A stretch of DNA of 64,000 bases. Source: Mycobacteroides sp. LB1. Its GTDB lineage: Bacteria > Actinomycetota > Actinomycetes > Mycobacteriales > Mycobacteriaceae. Shown here piece by piece: positions 8,895-16,635 of the stretch. Where the stretch lies: the NCBI RefSeq assembly GCF_013449725.1, contig NZ_JACCFF010000001.1, positions 2,170,001 through 2,234,000 on the forward strand. The letters are read 5' to 3'. The notes below the pieces were generated by a model. The model had not been told where the DNA came from and did not search any database. It saw only the letters and a list, made by a program, of their open reading frames with translations. Position numbers and translations under genes: made by a program. Each line of letters starts with the position of its first letter. Position 1 is the stretch's first letter.

Positions 8895-9643
8895 AGGATG
8901 CCGCCGTCCAATCGGATCGTGCTCCCCGTGCAGTAGGCCGACGCCTCACTCGCGAGATACAGTGCGGCGCCAACGATATCCTCCGGTTCGCCGACTCGTC
9001 GCAGTGGGATGCTGGGAATCAGCGCCTCGGCGAATCCCTCTGGCCAGGCCGCCGCGATATCGGTGTTGAACAGCCCGCACTGAATCGTGTTGGCACGCAC
9101 GGTCGGCCCGAAGCTATGCGACAACCCGAGAGTCAGGGCGTTCAATCCGGCCTTGGCCGCCGCGTACGGCAACGCCGTCGCATCGGGTCGCACCGCCTCA
9201 ATCGAGCTGATATTGATGATCGAACCGCCGGCCCCCGCTGCCATCTTGGTGGCGATCGATGCCGACAACCGGAACGGGCCCTTCAGGTTGACCCCGATGA
9301 CCTTGTCGAACAGCGCCTCCGATACCTGGTCCAGGCTGGCGTACAGCGGAGACAGTCCCGCGTTGTTCACCAGCACGTCCACCCGCCCGAACTCGCGGTA
9401 CACGGTGTCGACCAGCCCATCGCACTGTTCCCAGGAGCTGACATTGCAGGCGACGGGGAGCGCGCGGCGGCCGTGCTCGGCTTCCACCTTGGCGGCCAAC
9501 TCATTGCAGGAGTCGATCTTGCGGCTGGCAATCACCACATCGGCGCCGTGCGCCGCGAATGCCTGCACCATCGCCCGCCCCAATCCGCGGCTTCCGCCGG
9601 TGACGACGACGACCTTGTCCTGCAGCATCCGGTGCTCCCTCAT
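8891..9643 (-). CDS. Short-chain dehydrogenase/reductase
   Basis: A 250-aa classical SDR. The cofactor motif is TGGSRGLG, NNAG follows in VLVNNAGLSP, and the active site has serine in NISSIEA with tyrosine and lysine in LPYAAAK. It likely oxidises a hydroxyacyl-CoA or related alcohol with NAD(P). It is the first gene of the leftward operon with the TetR regulator, acyl-CoA dehydrogenase and phosphotransferase. The ATG at 9643 lies inside the left arm of a 19-bp inverted repeat; the ATG at 9628 (MLQDKVVVVTGG) is an equally likely start giving 245 aa and leaving the repeat just upstream. Confidence 0.88.
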   Translation of the reverse strand: MREHRMLQDKVVVVTGGSRGLGRAMVQAFAAHGADVVIASRKIDSCNELAAKVEAEHGRRALPVACNVSSWEQCDGLVDTVYREFGRVDVLVNNAGLSPLYASLDQVSEALFDKVIGVNLKGPFRLSASIATKMAAGAGGSIINISSIEAVRPDATALPYAAAKAGLNALTLGLSHSFGPTVRANTIQCGLFNTDIAAAWPEGFAEALIPSIPLRRVGEPEDIVGAALYLASEASAYCTGSTIRLDGGIL

Positions 9644-9679
9644 TTAATGTGGCGATCGATACATTAAATGAGGGAGCAC
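9632..9679. promoter_or_regulatory. Perfect 19-bp inverted repeat at operon head
   Basis: The arms GTGCTCCCTCATTTAATGT (9632-9650) and its exact complement (9661-9679) flank a 10-bp spacer GGCGATCGAT. The element sits at the start of the SDR-TetR-fadE-phosphotransferase operon and overlaps the first possible start codon. It could be a high-affinity operator for the operon's TetR protein, or form a 19-bp RNA hairpin that hides the translation start. Confidence 0.7.
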
Positions 9680-9707
9680 TAGGACCGCAAGGGGCCACCG
9701 CCCCGAT

Positions 9708-10388
9708 TCAGCCAGCGAGCTTGTCCAGGAGCCGACTGATGACCTGTTCGGCTTTGTCGTCGGCGTCAACCAATCGGCAGTACATAACCGAGGCGATGTA
9801 GTTGGCGCGCGGCCGCGCAATCAGCCGACACGACCACTTTCCGGAATCGTTCTTCCGTGTCCAATTCACCTCATCGTCACCGGCGTGGATCACCTGAATG
9901 TGCCAGCTTTCGGAGCCGGTCGCGGTGTTGAGATCGCCGCGCACCCCGTCACACCGCTGCATCCGAGAGGAGAACTGCTCGAACTGCTGCTGCGCATTCG
10001 CCACGCTCTCGAACACCACCAGTGCATTACTGATCGTGTACTCCCGGACGCCGTCGGCGACCTTGGTCGCGGTCTGCACGCGAGCGGCGGTGAAGCTCAG
10101 GTACTGCTGACGGGTGGCCAGGGTGGCACCGAATGCACAGTCCGACACTATGTTCCCGTTGGCTAGCACGGTCTCGATCGGCACCACCTGCTCCAACCGA
10201 GGTATCCCCGTCACCTCGCCGATCTCCTCGGCGGTAAGCAACTTTTTCGCCATGATCCGCTGCTCGGGCTGCACCTTCGAGTAGAACGGCTTGGTGCCCT
10301 GGGGAGCCGCCGCAGTACCACCGACCGGGTGGGTACACCCGGACGCGAGAACGGCAATGCTGAGAAAAACGCCTGGTGCCCAGCGCAT
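9708..10388 (-). CDS. PknH-sensor-domain-like lipoprotein
   Basis: A 226-aa exported lipoprotein. The signal peptide ends in the lipobox LASGC (cysteine about 18). The mature part resembles the PknH_C/LppH extracytoplasmic sensor fold, with four cysteines (DCAFGA, RCDG, WSCRL, MYCRL) expected to form two disulfides. The ATG at 10388 is preferred to GTG 10397 because GGAG lies 8 nt upstream and a TAATG overlap links it to an upstream reading-frame remnant. It probably binds an extracellular ligand; the ligand is unknown. Confidence 0.8.
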   Translation of the reverse strand: MRWAPGVFLSIAVLASGCTHPVGGTAAAPQGTKPFYSKVQPEQRIMAKKLLTAEEIGEVTGIPRLEQVVPIETVLANGNIVSDCAFGATLATRQQYLSFTAARVQTATKVADGVREYTISNALVVFESVANAQQQFEQFSSRMQRCDGVRGDLNTATGSESWHIQVIHAGDDEVNWTRKNDSGKWSCRLIARPRANYIASVMYCRLVDADDKAEQVISRLLDKLAG

Positions 10389-10490
10389 TACCGACACTCC
10401 GACAGCTTCTTCGTCAACCGGTCCAACACGTCACCCACCTTGTTGTCGGAACCATAGGTATCCCCGCACCCTCGAACCGGGTTTGCTAGA
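10386..10490 (-). pseudogene. Short C-terminal remnant of a sensor-like gene
   Basis: Reading leftward, an open frame ends in GDVLDRLTKKLSECR-stop at 10386-10388, overlapping the start of the lipoprotein gene. The segment resembles the C-terminal helix of that lipoprotein (QVISRLLDKLAG). No credible start codon lies between the bkdC stop and this frame, so it looks like the tail of a lost duplicate. Identification rests on a short stretch. Confidence 0.3.
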
Positions 10491-10497
10491 AGTGTAG

Positions 10498-11781
10498 CTA
10501 CACCACCAGGGCCAGGCGCGGATCAGTGAGCATCGCGCCCAGATCCGCGAGGAATCTCGATCCCTGCTCACCGTCGACCAGCCGGTGGTCGAAGGACAGC
10601 GCCAGCGTGGTGACGTCGCGGACCGCGAGTTCTCCCTTCACCACCCAGGGGCGTTTGGCGACAGATCCCAGGGCCAGGATGGCGGCCTCGCCCGGATTGA
10701 TGATCGGAGTGCCCGCGTCGACGCCAAACACCCCGATGTTGGTGAGCGTGAACGTTCCTGCCGTCATATCGGCGGGAGCGGTCTTGCCCTCGCGTGCGGT
10801 GATCACCAACTGTGCGATGGCGGCGGCCAGTTCATGCAGTGACATCGCGTTAGCGCTCTTGATGTTCGGCACCACCAGACCGCGTGCGGTGGCGGCCGCC
10901 AGTCCGAGGTTCACATAGTGCTTGACGACAATCTCACCGGCCTGCTCATCCCAGCTGGAGTTGAGCGAGGGATGCGATCGCAGAGTCAGCAGCACCATCC
11001 GCGCCACCAGGGTCGTCGGCGTGAGTTTGAGGTTCGGGTACTTGACCTTCAGTTCTGCGAGCAGCTCCATCGTCGCGGTCATGTCGACCGTGAGGAATTC
11101 GGTGACATGCGGCGCGGTGAAGGCGCTACGAACCATCGCGGCGGCGGTGTGCTTCCGGATGCCCGCGATGGTTATCCGCGTCTCCCCTCCCACCGGCGCC
11201 GCAAGGCCGGCCACCTCCGGTGCCGACACCCGGATCACAGGCTCCGGCACGGCCTGCGCCGTGAGGCTCCGAGTGTGGGCCTCCACATCCTGTCGGGTGA
11301 TGCTGCCCCCGATACCCGTCCCGCTGATGTGTTCGAGAGCCACACCCAGTTCGGCGGCGAGCTTGCGGACCGACGGCTTGGCAGCCGGTAGAACAGTCTC
11401 CGGCGCGGGCGCCTCGGCAGGTTCCACGAGGGCGAGAGCGGCCGACCCCGCTCCTGTCACGCGACGACGCCGCCGCGTCTGGCCACTCGATTCCGACGGA
11501 CCGTAGCCGACAAGGTTGGCGGGCTGGTCGGGTTCCGCGCCGGCCACCTCGATCGAGATCAATGGCGAACCCACCGCAATAGTGGAGCTCTCGGTCGCCT
11601 CCAGGGCCACTACCGTCCCCTCGTACGGGGACGGTAGCTCGACCATCGCTTTGGCAGTCTCCACATCGGCGAGCACCTGGTTCAGCTTCACCTCGTCGCC
11701 GACCTTCACCTTCCAGGTGATCAGATCGGCTTCGGTGAGCCCCTCGCCGAGATCCGGGAGTAGAAACTGTTTGACTGCCAT
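10498..11781 (-). CDS. bkdC: Branched-chain keto-acid dehydrogenase E2
   Basis: A 427-aa dihydrolipoamide acyltransferase, the core of the branched-chain 2-oxoacid dehydrogenase complex. An N-terminal lipoyl domain (1-80) has the lipoylated lysine in DVETAKAMVEL. A flexible linker leads to a peripheral subunit-binding domain (about 130-165; VRKLAAELGV). The C-terminal catalytic domain ends with FDHRLVDGEQG, containing the HxxxDG active site. It transfers the acyl group from E1 to CoA, yielding isobutyryl-, isovaleryl- or 2-methylbutyryl-CoA. The gene is third in the bkdABC operon; the lipoamide dehydrogenase is supplied from elsewhere. Confidence 0.95.
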   Translation of the reverse strand: MAVKQFLLPDLGEGLTEADLITWKVKVGDEVKLNQVLADVETAKAMVELPSPYEGTVVALEATESSTIAVGSPLISIEVAGAEPDQPANLVGYGPSESSGQTRRRRRVTGAGSAALALVEPAEAPAPETVLPAAKPSVRKLAAELGVALEHISGTGIGGSITRQDVEAHTRSLTAQAVPEPVIRVSAPEVAGLAAPVGGETRITIAGIRKHTAAAMVRSAFTAPHVTEFLTVDMTATMELLAELKVKYPNLKLTPTTLVARMVLLTLRSHPSLNSSWDEQAGEIVVKHYVNLGLAAATARGLVVPNIKSANAMSLHELAAAIAQLVITAREGKTAPADMTAGTFTLTNIGVFGVDAGTPIINPGEAAILALGSVAKRPWVVKGELAVRDVTTLALSFDHRLVDGEQGSRFLADLGAMLTDPRLALVV

Positions 11782-11797
11782 GGATTTCGTCCCCTCC

Positions 11798-12784
11798 CTA
11801 CGCGGCCATGGCGCGGTCGACGGCGTCCATCACTCGTTCGGCGTCGGGCAGATAGTGGTGCTCCACCTTGTTGGCGGGGTACGGAAGGGCGAAGCCGCCA
11901 ACCCGCAGCACCGGCGCCTCAAGATGGTAGAAGCACCTTTCGGTGATGCGCGCCGCGATCTCTGCGCCCAATCCCATGAACACCGACGCCTCGTGAACCA
12001 CCACCAACCGTCCGGTCTTGCGTACCGAAGCTTCCAGGGTGTCGAAGTCAACGGGTGAGAGGGAACGCAGATCCACGACCTCGATCGATATTCCCTCCTC
12101 GGCCGCCATTTCCGCGGCGGCGGAGGCAACGGCGACCATCGGCCCGTACGCGGCAATAGTGGCCCCAGTACCGGGCCGGACGATGCGCGCGGAGGAGAGA
12201 GGCAGCGGTTCGGCCCCTCCCGCGCTATCCAGGATCACCTCACCCTTCTCCCAGTAGCGGCGCTTGGGTTCGAAGAAGATCACCGGGTCGTCACACGCGA
12301 CGGACTGGCGGATCATGTCGTACGCGTCCTGCGGCGAGCTGCAGGACACCACCCGCAAGCCGGCGGTGTGCGCGAAGTAGGCCTCCGGAGACTCCGAATG
12401 GTGTTCCACCGCACCGATACCGCCGCCGAACGGGATGCGGATGGTCAGTGGCATGCCCACTGCACCCTTGGTGCGGTAGTGCAGCTTCGCAACCTGACTG
12501 ACGATCTGGTCGAAGGCGGGGTACACGAAGCCGTCGAACTGGATCTCGCACACCGGGCGGTATCCACGCATCGCCAAACCAACTGCAGTACCGATGATTC
12601 CAGACTCCGCGAGCGGTGTATCAATGACACGGTGGTCGCCGAAGTCCTTCTGCAGCCCGTCGGTGACCCGGAAGACGCCGCCGAGCTTGCCGACGTCCTC
12701 GCCCATGACGATCACCTTGTCGTCGTCCTCCAGGGCCGCCCGCAGGCCCGCATTCAGGGCGCCGGACATGGTCATTCTGGTCAT
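11798..12784 (-). CDS. bkdB: Branched-chain keto-acid dehydrogenase E1 beta
   Basis: A 328-aa transketolase-like E1 beta subunit that pairs with BkdA to form the thiamine-diphosphate-dependent decarboxylase. Recognisable are GEDVGKLGGVFRVT near the N-terminus, DTPLAESGIIGTAVGLA and the FGGGIGAVEHHSESPE loop. ATG 12784 overlaps the bkdA stop (ATGA) with GGAGG upstream, so the two subunits are translationally coupled for equal output; longer upstream frames only read into bkdA. Confidence 0.95.
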   Translation of the reverse strand: MTRMTMSGALNAGLRAALEDDDKVIVMGEDVGKLGGVFRVTDGLQKDFGDHRVIDTPLAESGIIGTAVGLAMRGYRPVCEIQFDGFVYPAFDQIVSQVAKLHYRTKGAVGMPLTIRIPFGGGIGAVEHHSESPEAYFAHTAGLRVVSCSSPQDAYDMIRQSVACDDPVIFFEPKRRYWEKGEVILDSAGGAEPLPLSSARIVRPGTGATIAAYGPMVAVASAAAEMAAEEGISIEVVDLRSLSPVDFDTLEASVRKTGRLVVVHEASVFMGLGAEIAARITERCFYHLEAPVLRVGGFALPYPANKVEHHYLPDAERVMDAVDRAMAA

Positions 12785-13866
12785 GATGCTGCCTCCTCGA
12801 ATCCGGCCAGGTACTCCAGGTAGTCGCGCCGTTCCGCGGCGACAAGCGAATGTGGTTCTGCGTACACGTGGTTGAACATGTCGGCGGCAGTCGGCTCGAC
12901 CGTGCCGAGACAACCGGCACGCATGTCCGCGGCCACCGTGTCGGCCTTGGCCGCAATGCGCTGTTTCTCCGACTCACTCAGCGCCCCATGGCTCTCCAGG
13001 TACTTCTGCACCCGCGACAGCGGATCCTTGGCGCGCCATTCGTCGAGCTCCGCGGCGTTGCGGTACTTAGTCGGATCGTCGGAAGTGGTGTGCGGCCCCA
13101 TACGGTAGGTGACGGCTTCGATAAGGGTGGGTCCGCTGCCCTCTCGGGCGCGCCGTAACGCCGACCGTGTTGCGGCCATCACGGCAAGCACATCGTTCCC
13201 GTCGACCTGGATTCCCGGGATGCCGAATCCTATGCCGCGGGCCGCCAGCGGCAGCTGGCTCTGCACTCGGACGGGCTCACTGATGGCCCACTGGTTGTTC
13301 TGACAGAAGAAGACAACGGGGGCACCGAAGCTCGACGCGAAGGCGAAAGCCTCCGAGACATCCCCCTGGCTGGTGGCGCCATCGCCGAAGTACGCAATGA
13401 CTGCGGTGTCCGAGCCGTCGAATTTGGCCCCCATCGCGTATCCGGTGGCGTGCAGGGATTGTGCCCCGACGATGATCGCCGGTGCAGTGATGTTGTGGTC
13501 GCGGGGATTCCAGCCCGATTGTGTGGAACCGCGCCAGAACTGCAGCATGGCGGTGGGTTCGACACCACGGCAGTAGGCGACGCCGTGCTCACGGAAACTG
13601 GTGAAGGCGAAGTCGTCGTGCTCCAGTGCGCGCGCGGAGCCAACCTGTGCGGCCTCCTGGCCCAGCAGCGGCGCCCACAGCGCTAGCTCGCCCTGCCGCT
13701 GCAGTGCCGTGGCCTCGGTGTCGATGCGCCGCACCACGACCATGTCCTCGTACAGCGCCCTCAGCTGGGCCAGACCTTCCTCGTCCAGGACATCGCTGAT
13801 CAGCGGCGTGTACGCCGGATTCTCGACCCGGTTGCCGTCCGGATCCAGAAGCTGGATGGTCTCCAT
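12781..13866 (-). CDS. bkdA: Branched-chain keto-acid dehydrogenase E1 alpha
   Basis: A 361-aa E1 alpha subunit. The thiamine diphosphate motif is visible as GDGATSQGDVSEAF with NNQ about 30 residues later, and the phosphorylation-loop region TYRMGPHTTSDDPTKYR follows. It decarboxylates the 2-oxoacids of valine, leucine and isoleucine and loads the lipoyl arm of BkdC. First gene of the leftward bkdABC operon; GAGGCGAGGCGG precedes the ATG. The 168-bp divergent gap to an Lrp/AsnC gene carries four phased repeats. Confidence 0.95.
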   Translation of the reverse strand: METIQLLDPDGNRVENPAYTPLISDVLDEEGLAQLRALYEDMVVVRRIDTEATALQRQGELALWAPLLGQEAAQVGSARALEHDDFAFTSFREHGVAYCRGVEPTAMLQFWRGSTQSGWNPRDHNITAPAIIVGAQSLHATGYAMGAKFDGSDTAVIAYFGDGATSQGDVSEAFAFASSFGAPVVFFCQNNQWAISEPVRVQSQLPLAARGIGFGIPGIQVDGNDVLAVMAATRSALRRAREGSGPTLIEAVTYRMGPHTTSDDPTKYRNAAELDEWRAKDPLSRVQKYLESHGALSESEKQRIAAKADTVAADMRAGCLGTVEPTAADMFNHVYAEPHSLVAAERRDYLEYLAGFEEAAS

Positions 13867-13957
13867 AACCGCCTCGCCTCGCTAACGATGTGGTGCACCG
13901 CCAATGGATGACTGCCACCTTGTGGGTGTGCCATGCCTCACAGTGCATCAGATAGTC

Positions 13958-14031
13958 ATACTGCGCAACCGATGCGTGTCGCATTGAGCATTCTGCGCAT
14001 ATTTGTTGGGCCATTCTGTGCGATACTGCGC
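13958..14031. promoter_or_regulatory. Four phased ATWCTGYGC repeats
   Basis: Copies ATACTGCGC (13958), ATTCTGCGC (13990), ATTCTGTGC (14013) and ATACTGCGC (14023) lie in the divergent gap between bkdA and the Lrp/AsnC gene. Start-to-start distances are 32, 23 and 10 bp, close to whole DNA turns. That is the pattern expected for cooperative wrapping around an Lrp-type octamer. The last copy overlaps the presumed -10 GATACT of the regulator gene. Confidence 0.6.
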
Positions 14032-14034
14032 GCT

Positions 14035-14508
14035 ATGACCACTCTGGACGCCACTGATGCGAAGCTGTTACTCGCGCTCACGCAAACACCCCGCGCGTCC
14101 GGGGTCGAGCTGGCGCAGCGGCTCAATCTGTCGCGCAACACCGTGCAGGCGCGGCTAACCCGCTGGGACCAACACGAGGCGCTGGCCGGGATCGACCACC
14201 AGATCGTGCCGCGCGCGATGGGCTATCCGATGACCGCGTACGTCACCGCGCGCATCGACCAGCACCAACTGAAGGCCATCGGGGTGGCCCTCGCCGACGT
14301 GCCGGAGGTGGTGCAGGTGCACGGCCTCGCGGGCGCCGACGACCTGATGATCAAGGTGGTGGCCGTCGACAGCGACGACCTGTACCGGATCGCCGGAAAC
14401 ATCCTCGATATCCCCGGCATCGCCCGGACCTCGATCGCGATTGCGATGCACGAGTTGGTGGCATTCCGGATGACACCACTGCTGAGGCGTCTCGCCGGTG
14501 CTGAGTGA
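14035..14508 (+). CDS. Lrp/AsnC-family regulator (BkdR-like)
   Basis: A 157-aa regulator with an N-terminal helix-turn-helix (about 5-55; GVELAQRLNLSRNTVQARL) and a C-terminal RAM ligand-binding domain (about 70-145). It is divergent from bkdABC. In Pseudomonas the Lrp homologue BkdR activates the bkd operon in response to branched-chain amino acids, so the same job is inferred here. ATG 14035 lies 7 nt after GATACT, compatible with a leaderless transcript. The gene abuts the opposing hydrolase gene with no gap. Confidence 0.88.
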   Translation: MTTLDATDAKLLLALTQTPRASGVELAQRLNLSRNTVQARLTRWDQHEALAGIDHQIVPRAMGYPMTAYVTARIDQHQLKAIGVALADVPEVVQVHGLAGADDLMIKVVAVDSDDLYRIAGNILDIPGIARTSIAIAMHELVAFRMTPLLRRLAGAE

Positions 14509-15849
14509 CTAGCCGAGCCAGTCCAGAACTGCTGCGGCCGTCCAGGATTGCTGCATGCTGCCTAGGGGCGCGCCGGTGAAGGGCTCGTAGTACTCCGCGA
14601 ACGACCCGTCGCCCGCTTGGCGTAATCCCTCCTGCCGCAACAGGAACGCACGCTCGCTCCATCCCCGCCGTTCGAACGCCCAACAGAACAGCCAGGTGAG
14701 CACCGGCCACACCGGGCCCCGCCAATACTCGCGCGGACGAAAGTCTCGCGACACCGGCGACGTCGAGGGCACCAGTGCATACCGCAGATCCGGGTGGCCA
14801 CAGAACCGCGGCCCCTCCAACAGTCTCAGCAGTGCCAGCTCCCGCGGGCGCGGTAGACCGCCGGAGAGCAGCGGCGCGAACATCGCCACTGTATCGGTCG
14901 CCACCCACTTGCCGGTCTTGACGTCGAAATCCCTTGCCGCACCGTTACGTTCCTCGGTAGTATCGAGAACTCCGCGTCGAAACCGGTCGGCCCAGCCGTG
15001 CAGCTCTCGCACATCGGCGTGCGGCCGGGCGTGCTCCTCGCCGATGGTGGCCAACACTTCGCAGGCCACCGAGAAGATCGCCGAGACGAACACGTCCTCC
15101 ATGACAAAGCTCATCGCGTCGGGCAGTCTCGCGTCGTCGTACCGCACCGATTTCATCTCTTCCAGCAGCCACAGGTACACGTCGTACTCGGAGTCCTTGG
15201 GGCGCTGCGACGGATCGGTGACGATCGCGGTGTCCTCGCGCACATACGCCGGCAGCTCGCCCGGAACTACGTTGGCGTAGGCCGCATCCCAACGCGGAGA
15301 GTTGTCCATCCCCGATTCCCACCCGTGATACAGAGTGATTCGACCGTGCCCGTTCTGGTCCCGTGTCTCGGCGAGCCAACGGTGCCACCGCATGAGATCG
15401 GCCCAGCGCCGGTCCAGGAATGCCTCGGCAACACCCCGCGCACTACGACCTCGACGGCGCGCGTGATCCAAGATGCGTTGTACCGCAATGGCATGTACGG
15501 GTGGTTGGGTGATCCCCGAGGTTTGGTATCCCGATGGCGCGTTCGCTGCCAGCTCTGAGGTCCGCCAGCGAGCGGGTCCGGGAAAGTACCCGTCGACCCC
15601 GTTGGCGAAGACGATATGCGGGATCATCCCGTTGGCCCATTGCGCCGAGAGCAGCGTGTCCAGTTCCGTGACCGCCCGTTCGACGCTCAGCGGCGCGAGC
15701 CCCACCGCCACGAATGCCGCATCCCAGCTCCACATGTGCGGGTACAGCTTGGGCGCGGCACTGGTCATCGTCCCCCGGTCATTCCCCCTGAGCAGGTATG
15801 CCGCGCGTGCGGCTAGCTGCGTGGGGGTGAACATCGGGTGGGATGGCAT
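14509..15849 (-). CDS. ggh: Glucosylglycerate hydrolase, GH63
   Basis: A 446-aa (alpha/alpha)6-barrel glycoside hydrolase. Length and sequence match the mycobacterial glucosylglycerate hydrolase first studied in M. hassiacum. The catalytic acid and base of that enzyme (Asp182 and Glu419) fall exactly on D182 in ESGMDNSP and E419 in FAEYYEPF here. It releases glucose and glycerate from the nitrogen-starvation solute glucosylglycerate, which is also a precursor of methylglucose lipopolysaccharide. ATG 15849 gives the family N-terminus MPSHPMFTPTQLA; upstream reading frames would run into the SDR gene. Confidence 0.92.
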   Translation of the reverse strand: MPSHPMFTPTQLAARAAYLLRGNDRGTMTSAAPKLYPHMWSWDAAFVAVGLAPLSVERAVTELDTLLSAQWANGMIPHIVFANGVDGYFPGPARWRTSELAANAPSGYQTSGITQPPVHAIAVQRILDHARRRGRSARGVAEAFLDRRWADLMRWHRWLAETRDQNGHGRITLYHGWESGMDNSPRWDAAYANVVPGELPAYVREDTAIVTDPSQRPKDSEYDVYLWLLEEMKSVRYDDARLPDAMSFVMEDVFVSAIFSVACEVLATIGEEHARPHADVRELHGWADRFRRGVLDTTEERNGAARDFDVKTGKWVATDTVAMFAPLLSGGLPRPRELALLRLLEGPRFCGHPDLRYALVPSTSPVSRDFRPREYWRGPVWPVLTWLFCWAFERRGWSERAFLLRQEGLRQAGDGSFAEYYEPFTGAPLGSMQQSWTAAAVLDWLG

Positions 15850-15960
15850 CCGTCCATTGTGGGGTGTACCCGACCATTCCCTCTCGTCGAATATCGACTT
15901 TTGGTGCGAAAGTGCGAGTAGAACCCGCCAAAAGTCGACATCCGGCATAAGAGGGCTAAC

Positions 15961-16635
15961 GTGACGCGCATGCCTCTCGCTCTCATCACCGGTGCAAGCG
16001 GCGGCCTCGGTACCGCCATCGCGCGTGCACTCGCTCCCACCCATGAGCTCCTCCTGGGAGGCCGCCCGTCCGCGCGGCTCGATGAGCTGGCCGGCGAACT
16101 GGATGCCACCGCGTGGTCGGTGGACCTGGGGGACGAGGACGCGGTACTCGCCGCCGCCACCGATATCGGCACACTTGACGTACTGGTGCACAACGCCGGT
16201 GTGTCCTATCCGGCGACGATTGCCGATTCGGCGCTGGGCGACTGGCGAAAGACGTTCGATATCAACGTATTAGCACCCGTTGCACTGACCAAGGCGCTCC
16301 TTCCCGCCCTCCGCGCGGCGCAGGGTGACATCGTGTTCATCAACTCCGGAGCGGGGATCAACGCGCACGCCGGAATAGGTTCATACTCGGCGAGCAAGTT
16401 TGCGCTGCGCGGCTTCGCCGATGTCTTGCGCGCCGAGGAGCCCGCGCTGCGGGTGACCTCGGTACATCCCGGCAGGATCAGCACGCCCATGCAACAGGAG
16501 CTCACCGAACACGAAGGGCGCACATACAACCCGGACGAGTACATGCGCCCCGAGTCCGTCGCACAACTAGTCGCCGATGCCGTGAACCTGCCACGTGACG
16601 CCCGTGTTCACCAGATCGTGGTGCGCCAGAACTAG
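15961..16635 (+). CDS. Short-chain dehydrogenase (Rv0484c-like)
   Basis: A 224-aa compact SDR. The cofactor motif is [10 protein letters not shown], with [10 protein letters not shown] and the catalytic SYSASK (YxxxK) preceded by the serine of FINSGAG. It lacks the longer C-terminal substrate lid, so a small substrate is likely; none can be named. The start is GTG 15961 or ATG 15970. Its stop TAG shares the palindrome CTAG with the stop of leuS on the other strand. Confidence 0.85.
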   Translation: MTRMPLALITGASGGLGTAIARALAPTHELLLGGRPSARLDELAGELDATAWSVDLGDEDAVLAAATDIGTLDVLVHNAGVSYPATIADSALGDWRKTFDINVLAPVALTKALLPALRAAQGDIVFINSGAGINAHAGIGSYSASKFALRGFADVLRAEEPALRVTSVHPGRISTPMQQELTEHEGRTYNPDEYMRPESVAQLVADAVNLPRDARVHQIVVRQN

